From contig WHVD01000284.1 in the NCBI GenBank assembly GCA_015178975.1, positions 1 to 64,000 on the forward strand: 64,000 nucleotides of DNA, read 5' to 3'. Positions 55,758-64,000 of this stretch are shown here, in pieces (positions within the stretch are counted from its first letter, which is position 1; the number at the start of each line of letters is the position of its first letter). The position numbers were made by a program, and so were the translations under genes. The notes below the pieces were generated by a model. It had not been told where the DNA came from, made no database searches, and saw only the letters and a list, made by a program, of their open reading frames with translations. This DNA comes from Hysterangium stoloniferum (taxonomy: Eukaryota; Basidiomycota; Agaricomycetes; Hysterangiales; Hysterangiaceae).

Positions 55758-56595
55758 AATGCCGACAATGCGAGGAGGCCGAGAGAGAAGCCAGGGAGGC
55801 CGAGGAGGGCTTGGACAGAGAGTACCAGGTGGCCTTGGCCATGGAGGAAGAGGCTGAGAGGCAGAGGAAGAGAGATGAGGCAGAGGCTGCATGGGTGGCC
55901 ACAGAGAAAGCCAAGGTGGCTGCAGACAGGGCTGCAGTTGCCATGGGAAAGGTAAGTTCCACTATTCCTCATGTCAACTTAACTGACTTGTTTTTTCAGT
56001 CCAAGGCAGCAGAGGTCCTGAAGGGGAGCTGGAGAGTCCCCAGAAAGTGAGTCTCAGGTCTGTGGGTTCTTCAGGGAAACTAACCACAGCAACAGAAGTC
56101 AAGGAAAGTGGCACCAGTCCACCTACCTGTGAGGAATGACCTGCGGTGTTCCAGTTGCAATGACTGGAACACTGACTGTAATCGAAAGTCCGGGCGGGGA
56201 CCAGGCTGCTTCCAGTGTGCGCACCTCAAAGTGAGGTGCTCACTGGTTCACAAGCAGCCCACGGGGTCTGTGGCACAGGACATAAGTGGGTCAGATGGGA
56301 TTTCAGGACTGGATGAGGTTTTGGGATGGATCACTGAGGACATAGAGGCCCAAATCTAGTTGCTGAGGAAGGGCAACAAGGTACAGGTGGTGGTAGCCAA
56401 TGAACTCCATGGGCTCTGCAATGAGTTTTGGAAATTCCTTGTGGAGTACGGTGGCTATGTATATGAAGAGCCATAGATCGGAAGTTCCAAGGATGCCAGT
56501 TTGGATGAGGATCGGGTGCCCGTGGAGGTAGCAGAGCTTTCTGAGGAGAAGGCTGAGGTGGGGAAGAAACATAGCCCCATCAATGTAGATTGAAA
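55758..56595 (+). pseudogene. Antisense zinc-cluster gene of A1, 3' part
   Basis: Continuation of the gene interrupted at 46,986. Exon 1 remainder to 55,951, an intron to about 55,999, exon 2 to 56,046, an intron to about 56,095 and exon 3 to about 56,595. The six-Cys cluster (56,150-56,240) keeps the CX2CX6CX9CX2CX6C spacing, so it is conserved in the oldest copy too. A TAG at 56,357-56,359 and a later TAG end the frame early. The final HSPINVD is still recognisable. Confidence 0.85.
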
Positions 56596-56769
56596 ATAAA
56601 AGTAAAGTGAGAAAAACATAAGAATCAAAGTCTGCAGAAAGTCCACTTAAGGACTTGAAAACATGTCAGAACCTGTAAAAGCAAAGAGAGACATAGGGCA
56701 ACAGGGAAGAATGAGAATGAGTCCAAATGTAACATGGGGTCCACGGAGTGCAGTCAGAGAGACGATAGT

Positions 56770-57424
56770 GGTCTGGGTTTGAGCGGATAAGCTGTATGAA
56801 AATCAGTAACAATTTCCATGGCATTACCAAGTTCCGTGGCCAAAATCCATGAAGTCACTTCATCAGTGCCCTTGTAACCTGCCCACTTGACCAAGTAGAG
56901 CAGTTTACAAGTGCATCGACACTTATCAATTTTTGAATCTAAAATTTGCGAGATTTCAAACTTGGGTTCTCCATCAATAATGACTGGAGGAGGTGGAGAT
57001 TACATGTGATCTGGGATAGTGTTAGCAGTACAAGGTTCTAGCATAGAAACATGAAATACCAGGTGGTACGTACTGCGCACATGCTATCCGGAAGCCATAG
57101 GGTCCAAGAAACTGAACCTACTTGTGCAATAATTTCAAAACGACCTAAATATTTTTCAGCAAGCCTTTTTGATGGATGGGTAGTCTGGAAGAATTGAGCT
57201 TTGACAAAAACACAATCACGAATCTTGAAGTTGGGTGGCGGAATCCAATGTTTGTCTGCTGAATGTTGATATTCTTGGGTGGACTTTATAGCAGTCTGGA
57301 GTTCCTCGTGGAGCTCGTGGAGGTCTGTGGCAAACTCTTGAGTGTGAGCGGAGGCAAGATTTCATTCTGGATGTACTGTAATATTTGGATTATATCCTTT
57401 ATTTGCAAAGAATGGGGAAACACC
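56770..57424 (-). pseudogene. A1 integrase C-terminal part and chromodomain
   Basis: Minus-strand homology to the A2 integrase end: chromodomain near 56,780-56,930 (LLYLVKWAGYKGTDE-like), the C-terminal domain, and the core up to the GAAACACC site at 57,424, where solo LTR H is inserted. Multiple stops are present, and a 4-base insertion near 57,065 shifts the frame. Confidence 0.82.
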
Positions 57425-58240
57425 TGTAATGTATTCAGGGGATTCTTGTTACGACCGGACAAATCCCGCCGGACTCCGGGCACTAACCCGTACACCCCCA
57501 TGCACTACAAGCACCAATTATCTGTTTATAGGATGTCCCACCTGGACTCCGTACATCAAGACTCGTTACGTTTGACCTCATTACGACACATCTCAGTCAC
57601 CGGACTTCCCCCAGACTCTGTCTCTGTCTATGTCCATCTTCATCCCACGCATCAGTCACCAGACCCTGCTCAGAATCCCGTCACCGCTCTAACTGAGCCC
57701 TGTTCCCGTTTTAGTCAAATGACCTGTCACGATTAGGACTCTGCTCCCACTCCATTTCCCATTATGGGTTATGCTTTGTCACGATTCGGACTCCGCTCCA
57801 TTCCGTTCTGTTCCTAACAGTCACATCCGTGACTTGTGTGACATCCCGACACCGGAGGCTTATCTAATACATCACGTGACTAGTGTTACAGTCACCCGTG
57901 TGACTAGTGTTACAGTCACTCGTGTGACTAAATGCTAGTCATTAGTGTGACTGTATGAGCCGGATTAGGTAATGTGTCATGTGACGCCCAAATGCACACA
58001 TTGCCTTGCAGTAATAACTAAGTAAATAAAATATAAATAATTAGTTAAAAATTATAATAATTTAATTAAGTAATAATAGCATAATATGAGTCCATATATG
58101 CTATTATTTATGCGAAGTTAAAAGGAATAAGGCCTATTTTTCACAATAAACATAGTAAAAATACAATAAAAATTCGAGAAAATATTAAATAATTCAAAGA
58201 AAATTAAGAGAACATTATGAGATAATGCTGATACCTCACA
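57425..58240. mobile_element. Solo LTR H with TSD ACACC, carrying a family A LTR piece
   Basis: An 816-bp unit from TGTAATGTATTC to GATACCTCACA, flanked by ACACC at 57,420-57,424 and 58,241-58,245, within the A1 integrase. The uninterrupted integrase at 49,861 shows the empty site. Inside it, 57,447-57,819 is the first part of a family A LTR (TGTTACGACCGG to GTTCCTAACA) with no TSD, so LTR H was itself hit or captured a fragment. 57,870-57,955 has three GTGTGACTAGTGTTACAGTC-like repeats. The right part is very AT-rich. Confidence 0.85.
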
Positions 58241-58837
58241 ACACCAGTAGTGGCCGAGGGTGCATTGTTGTAAGCAAATTCTGCAAGTGGTAACAAGCAT
58301 TTCCAATTGTCCTGTTGATAATTGCAATATACATGGAGGTATTGTTCCAATGTCTGATTGACAGGTTCAGTTTGTCCATCACCTTCCAGGTGATGTCTGG
58401 ACATGAAATGTAATTTCATGTCCAAGGATTTCCCCAGGGATCTAAAGAAGTGAGATACGAACTCTAATCCTCAGTCAGAAGTTACATGGGATGGAACTCC
58501 ATGCTTGGAAAATATGTGGATAATAAAAAGTTCCACTAACTGCACAGATGTAATTGTATCATATGTAGGGATGAATATACCTTGTTTTGAGAATCTGTCA
58601 ACAATGACTAGAATGGCGGAAAAACCCTCGGAATCCGGTAGGTGTTCAATGAAATCCATAGAGATAGAATTCCATGGGTGTTCCAGTACTGGGAGTTGTT
58701 TCAAAAGGCCATATGGCTTGTGTCACTGAAATTTAGAGCATGGACAAGTAGTGCAAGATTTACAATAGTGCTTAGTGAATCCATGGAGTCCGGGCCAGGT
58801 GTATTCTCTTCTTATTAATGATAGAGTTTTGTTGTAC
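58241..58837 (-). pseudogene. A1 integrase core
   Basis: Continuation of A1 integrase: MDMKLHFMSRHHLEGDGQTE (58,204-58,425), then HVTSD-stop, where CGA has become TGA, and WNSISMDFIEHLPDSEGFSA (58,471-58,704). It runs up to the TGTAC target of solo LTR G. Confidence 0.88.
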
Positions 58838-59893
58838 TGTCAGGAACTGGAAAACCCGCCGGCCTCCGGGCCCCCGGACCCCGTCCTACATGCTCCCGAC
58901 CCTCTATATTGTATAGTAACAACCGGAGTTCCCACGGGAGCCCATATGTCAACTTGTTTATGCCTGACTCTCTGTACGCACCCCACCTGTCTGCACCTAA
59001 CCCTCCATGTCTCATACACCAGTCCTCGGACTCCTCCGGACTCCGGACTCCACTCTATGTACACCTGACACTCTGTGTCTTATGTACCAGTCACCGGACT
59101 CCGACCGGACTCCTGGAACCCCTCTAACAGAGCATAGAACCCCGCTCCTGTTATCTGTCTCTGCGTCTCACACACCAGTCATTGGAAAACCCACCGGACT
59201 CCACCGGACCTCCTGCACATCAAGCCTGTCTATACCCGACACTATCTTGTGCACCAAGTCACCGGACTCCCACCGGACTTCCGGAACCCCTCTAACTGAG
59301 CCCCGCTCCAGTTATGGTTAAATGATCTGTCATGATTCGTTCTCCGCTCCCGTTCCGTTCCGTCCCTAATTCCCAGTTTAGTATTTACTTGTTTCATTTT
59401 ATGTTTAATAGTTCTGCCTCTCATTAATACCGGATTTGGTATTATTACATTTCACAGTCTATATAAGTCTGCTATATTCATGTACTTAGAATCCAGTTTC
59501 AATCTCGAACTAGTTTTCCCCCGAACAAGTTTGATCCTTGAACAGTCTCTAGTCCTCTTGTCTGTCTGCACACTCGATTCCCAGAACTCCCACGGGAACT
59601 CCGGAATCTATACCTTCCTGTATGCATTCTGTCAGCTCGAAATATGGACACCCAAATGAGTGTACGAGGGTGCAGCCTATAAGCTGAAGCCAACTCCATC
59701 TCAGTCGTATCACCAGACTTTCTGGTAATTATTCTGATATCACCGTTCCTTGTACTAATAATCCCCAGAACTTTCCCGGGACCTATTGCCCGGGGACTCC
59801 GTGGGACTATTTCCCGGAAGCAAGTGTGTGTTCGGAATAGTTACCGGAAACCTCCGCGGGACTATCCGTGGAGCTTTGTTCGGGAACTTAACA
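58838..59893 (+). mobile_element. Solo LTR G (1,056 bp) with TSD TGTAC
   Basis: Starts TGTCAGGAACTGG and ends GGAACTTAACA, flanked by TGTAC at 58,833-58,837 and 59,894-59,898. The empty site is visible in A2 at about 50,464. It is much more CG-rich than the A1 sequence around it, so it is younger. It contains a TATA box (GTCTATATAAGTCTGC, about 59,455), the shared U5 motif (GCAGCCTATAAGCTGAAGCC, 59,671) and many ACCGGACTCC-type motifs between 59,030 and 59,290. Confidence 0.92.
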
Positions 59894-61812
59894 TGTACCC
59901 AAAATGTCCAGAGAGTGGGTGATCATATTTGTACTGAAGGATCCTGAGGCGGAGGCTGTCAGAGTCCGGTACATAGATACGATTGTCAAGTCTAATGAAA
60001 CCACGCTGATCGAGAGAGCACCGGGGTTGATCGGGGTCCACGGGATTGTCAAAGTGTGCTTTAGTTATCGGGTCTAGTGGAATTGCCAATAGAATATCTT
60101 GATGTAACTTCTCAATACCCATAATGATAATTCCACGGACAATGGGATTGATAAAGAAAGTCACACGGACTGATGCAGTAAGTTGCTGATTTGTGAAAAT
60201 GGGTTTCAGGTTGTGTGGGTTTACCGTGGCATAGTTGTTGCTCCCCTCTTTTGGATAGATATCCCATTGTCTAGTTAAAGCATCGGGTTTGCTGCCGAGA
60301 TGGCCAGGTCAAAAATGGATAACCATATTGAAAGCTGATAGGTATTCAGACCAGTGGGCCTGCTGGCAGGTCAAAAGTTTTGTAGTAGAAAAGTTTTTGT
60401 GATCTGTTACAATGTCAATCAGAGTTCCCGAGCCTTCCAAATAGTGTCGCCACATTTTGAAAGCTGAAAAAATTGCCAGGAGTTCCTTATCATGAACATT
60501 GTAATTGAGCTCTGCTTCGGAAAAGGTCCGGGACAGAAAGCCATAGGGTGGACTTCTCCATTGGAGTCCTGGATAGACAGAATGGCTCCAAGTGCATAGT
60601 CCAAGGTATCCATTTCAACAATGAGCAGAAAGTCCGGTTTCCAATATGACAGAATTGGAGCTGATGAAAAAGAATTTTTTAAAAGATTGAAAGCTTTTTG
60701 ACACTTATCATTAAAATTCCACGGAGTATCCTTATGCATAAGATGGGTAAGGGGAACCATGATGTTGGAATATCCACAGATAAACCGTTGGTAAAAATTG
60801 GCAAAGCTGAGGAAAGATTGTATGTCTTTGACTTTTCTGGGTTCTGGCTAATCTTTGATGACTTGTACTTAGTTTCATCCATGTGGAGTCTGTCAGGTCC
60901 CATAATGAAACCTAGATACTCCATGGAGTCCATGTCAAAAGTACATTTTTTACCATTCATGGATAAACCATGTTGTCTGAGTCTCTGGAGAACTTCATGG
61001 ACTTGTTTGTCATGTTCCATGGGATTCTCGGAGTAGATAAGAATGTTGTCCAAGTAAACAATGATGCATACATTGAGCATGTCAGAGAAAATATTGTTGA
61101 TAAAATGTTGAAAAACAGATGGAGCATTGGTGAGTCCAAAGGGCATCACCAACCTTTCAAAAGCCCTATAATGGGTTCTAAAAGTGGTTTTCCATTCATC
61201 ACCTGCAGAGATCCAGACCAAATGAGAGGTGTGCTTAAGGTCTATTTTGATGTAAATCCGGGCATTCCGTGGAGCATCGAGTAGATCAGATATAAGTGGA
61301 AGTGGATACTTATCCTTTTTGGTGACAGCATTGAGTCCTCTGAAATCAACACATAGTCTAAGGGATCCATCCTTTTTCTTGACAAAGAGAACAGGTGCTC
61401 CAAAAGGAGACTTAGAGGTTCTGATAAAACCTATGGACAAATGTTCATCCAGGAAGTCACGGATTGTGGAAGGTTCTGTGGACAAGAGCAGGTAAATATG
61501 TCCTAGGGGTGGCTGGGCGCCATCTTCGAGGTCGATTTTTAAGTCATATTCTCTGTGGGGCAGAAGCCAGTCAGCTTTCCACTTACTAAAAACATCCACG
61601 AAGTCATGATATTTCTCCAGGATGCCTTCTAGGTCAGCAGCTTGCTCAAATTCGGATTCCAGGGTTGAAAAACAACTAACCTGTCCATTTTTGTAGCCCT
61701 AATAAAAGCTGCAGCATTCATCAGAGAAATAGATGGAGGTGCCATGGGTTCCAGGGAAGCCATGGGTGCCATAGGGATCACAGGAGTCCTCAAGACTGCA
61801 GGTGCCAGGAAG
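59894..61812 (-). pseudogene. A1 RT, RNase H and integrase N-terminal part (RT motif YLDN)
   Basis: From right to left: RT (60,679-61,599; FIRTSKSPFGAPVLFVKKKD, SLRLCVDFRGLNAVTKKDKY, MPFGLTNAPSVFQHFINNIF, VYLDNILIYSENP), RNase H (60,419-60,760, [10 protein letters not shown]) and the H2C2 region (59,894-60,164). The RT catalytic YLDD is YLDN (codon 61,045-61,047), where the A2 copy still has GACGAC. A frameshift follows DETK near 60,870. The element continues upstream to 61,812, where C2 interrupts it, so its protease, gag and 5' LTR are outside the window. Confidence 0.9.
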
Positions 61813-62067
61813 TGTAAAGGGTATGCATATATGCATACCTGGACTAAGGAATAATAACTGGATTATAGTACTTTATTATTTACCTTTTATTTTCTTTCTT
61901 TATATTCTTTCTATCTTTTGAGCACACCTTGATTTTGTAGTTCGAAGCTTTGTGTATACGTATGGGCACTCTCGGTGCCAAAAGAGACAGACAACCTTTA
62001 CCCAGCAGACACCACCTCGTAACGACTCAGATGTCAAATAGCGAGAGGTGTCAAGGGTAGTATCTCA
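61813..62067 (+). repeat. Element C2 5' LTR (255 bp)
   Basis: Starts TGTAAAGGGTATGC and ends AGTATCTCA, directly followed by GTGGTGATCCGAGCCGGACC (62,068-62,087), which shares GTGGTGATCC with the C1 PBS. The LTR is short and unrelated in sequence to the C1 LTR, although the gag proteins are clearly homologous. The right LTR and TSD are outside the window, so boundaries rest on the TG/CA ends and the PBS. Confidence 0.75.
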
Positions 62068-62143
62068 GTGGTGATCCGAGCCGGACCGTTCTTTTCCTAC
62101 GAGGAAAAACCTATTATTTGACTACTAAGACCTGAACACGTGA

Positions 62144-64000
62144 ATGACTACGGGCAAGAATCAAACATCTAGGCCTTCATCAATGCCGGGTAGCTCCATG
62201 CCTCGTCAAAAATCTTTTAACCTAGAACCACCCCGTAACGTCACCCTGAGGAAGTCTTCGTCGACTTTTCAAGGATCAGCTCCTCCGGAGGATTCCCCCG
62301 GAGTAGTAGCTGGATCGTCAACGAACATTCCCCAGCTTCCTCCAGGATCACCTCCTCCAGAGGATTCCCCGGAGTAGTAGCTAAATCGTCAATGAACATT
62401 CCCCCAATCCACCTGAGGAACGCTCATTACTTGAGCAGTTGGACACCCCTGGAGTTAACGTTGAGTCTAATCGAGCACCCACGCCCGTTCTCAGATTCCC
62501 TCCGAGACAGGTCATCCTTAAGCAGTTCCTCGGAGGTCATATGGTTTACGCCCAGCCCATCGATTACAAATGGGATGTGTACTACACCGATCGAATCCCC
62601 GAGGATCAGGTTACCCCCTTCGTGGAGGAGTACAGTACGGATTACCCTATTCTACCGGAGACTGTAGCAGTCTGGTTAGGGCGTTATCAAGCAATTTTAT
62701 CAGTGCGGGATTTATTCACGCAACCAGGGAACCTTGAGGATTTGACCCAATCGATTCCTGAATGGTCGAACGAGGTGACGACTACTATGGAAGGAGGAAG
62801 AAGAATTCTCAAGTGGGAGGTGTTTTCTATGTTCCTTGAAGCACTTCGTACGCATGATGATGTGTTGCAGATCCTGCATGTCCTGCTTGGCGGAGATCAT
62901 GTTGTGCCTAAGGTTGACTACCAGTACATGTACATCCGTATGTTGGAGGAGTCTCTCAATGGAGTCACGCCAAATCTATCGCTGGCATACCTCACTTTAA
63001 GAGGTCGGTTGAAGTGAAACCAAAGAAGACTTGATAAGATGGTTTTAGAGGTACTCCTCCCCTATAACGACTCGATCCAGGTCCCTGATTCACCTATCTC
63101 CACGACCAATTCATTCGTTCGCAACTTAAATGGGTCCCCTGATCCTCGTTTTCTGCATTCTCTCAACCGTCCCGTAATATTGGAGGATTTTCCACTGGAC
63201 TTGAGGACGCAAGTGATAGAACGCCTTCAGGAGAAGAGGATTGAGGTCTGCGCTCCCTTCCATCAACCCCAGCCGTGTCGACTTCTGAACGCGACGGAGA
63301 TCGAGAGACAAATCGCGATGGAACCGGGCCTAACGTCTTTCCAGGGAGATCACTGCTCTTGCATCGCATTTGAGGGAGTCTCCAACAGCCCTAACTTCAG
63401 GGATGAAGTGACCACTCTCAGAAACCGATCAGTCGCCAACAAGGGTCGACCGTCCTTCTCCACGGCATTCACTGAGGGCATAGCTGGCCCAGTTGCTGGT
63501 CGAGGATCGCTTAATCCAGACGGTCCCCGCCATTCTCTATCGATCGCTTCAAACCCTTTCTTGCCATCAGGAGGACCCCCTAGCGATTCATCTGGGAGTT
63601 CAAATACTTCAGACCGGGGAGGGAACTCAGGATGTGGGGAATGCAACAATGGAGTGCCTAATACCCCTTTTCGAACTCCGATGTGGTCTCGAGCTAGCAC
63701 GCTTATTGATGACTTACCTAAGGACAAGAAGGTCACTCTTAACACCAACGACCTCAAGATCAAATGGTCTGATCTCCCTGAATACGATGGAGCTCAATCC
63801 GAAGCTCTGGACTATATCATGGATATCATGAGTCTCGCGGAGATATCAGACTCTATGAGTGCGATCTTAGGAGTTGCTCTGCCAAGACGACTCAAGGGGC
63901 ATGCTAAGGTCTGGTGGAGCACCTTAGACCGTGAGCATCGTACTGAATTCAGTCAATCTCATGGGTCGTTTCTTTGGGGTATCGTCGAAGGATTGCTCGG
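62144..64000 (+). pseudogene. Element C2 gag (runs off the window)
   Basis: Gag begins MTTGKNQTSRPSSMPGSSMP, as in C1. Its first frame stops at 62,377 because of a tandem duplication (62,280-62,405) with one C missing in the second unit. The frame resumes with FPPRQVILKQFLGGHMVYAQ (62,439-63,017), where TGA replaces the CGA-type Arg codon in GRLK-stop-NQRR. It continues with the capsid-like ASTLIDDLPKDKKVTLNTND and WWSTLDREHRTEFSQSHGS at the window edge. The GC content and intact text are higher than in C1, so C2 is the younger relative. Protease and pol should lie beyond 64,000. Confidence 0.88.

Noticed and set aside
1-64000. tRNA or rRNA genes
   Set aside because: I found no clear cloverleaf with A and B boxes and no rRNA-like blocks. 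The tRNA-iMet-like stretch at 42,851 is only 12 nt and fits a primer binding site.

Overview
The window is a transposon graveyard from a filamentous fungus, most likely a basidiomycete of the Agaricomycetes type. The host-like genes have short (47-62 nt) GT-AG introns, and the mobile load is chromodomain Ty3/gypsy elements, Copia LTRs, a DIRS/Crypton-type tyrosine recombinase scrap and a Tc1 element. The species is inferred, not shown. Only one host gene is convincingly intact: a four-exon PP2C-type phosphatase (12,620-14,062, minus). A multi-exon membrane-protein gene (19,364-20,578, plus) carries an in-frame TAG.

Layout. 1-25 kb is a degraded patchwork: microsatellites, recombinase scrap, chromovirus scraps (6.3-7.6 kb and 22.9-24.7 kb, the latter with a clean internal inversion), a solo gypsy LTR (10,016-10,803), a solo Copia-like LTR (14,241-14,466) and a 254-bp dispersed repeat. 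From 25.2 kb to the end the sequence is a stack of nested elements that can be dissected by target-site duplications (TSDs). A Tc1 transposase gene (25,219-25,524 plus 44,966-45,620) is split by element C1 (25,525-44,965, TSD CTTGG), a minus-strand chromovirus. C1 contains a same-family solo LTR (28,504-29,137), element B1 (29,325-35,716, TSD GTCCT) and a miniature Copia-primed element (TRIM, 42,046-43,001, TSD TGCAG). The Tc1 tail was then hit by element A1 (45,650 to beyond 61,812, minus). A1 contains A2/A3 (46,987-55,757, TSD AATGC), a solo LTR H (57,425-58,240, TSD ACACC), a solo LTR G (58,838-59,893, TSD TGTAC) and, at its upstream end, element C2 (61,813 onward, plus).

Most interesting system. 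Family A chromoviruses (A1, A2, A3) each carry, between the chromodomain end of pol and the 3' LTR, a spliced gene on the opposite strand with its own TATA box. It encodes an approximately 300-aa protein with an N-terminal charged helix and a six-cysteine cluster spaced exactly like a fungal Zn(II)2Cys6 domain. The gene lies inside the LTR/PPT boundaries in all three copies, so it is element cargo. Second, B1 shows a Tf1-like self-priming arrangement: an 11-nt PBS exactly complementary to the predicted 5' end of its own transcript. B1 lacks gag, protease and RT, yet its two LTRs differ by one substitution and one 16-bp repeat unit, so it was probably moved in trans, recently. Third, several element inactivations (RT YxDD to YxDN twice, integrase D to N, recombinase R to H, many CGA to TGA) are CpG to TpG/CpA changes, as expected from cytosine methylation.

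Coordinates of LTRs, TSDs and splice sites were read directly from the sequence. Family assignments rest on recognisable protein motifs, and no database search was possible.
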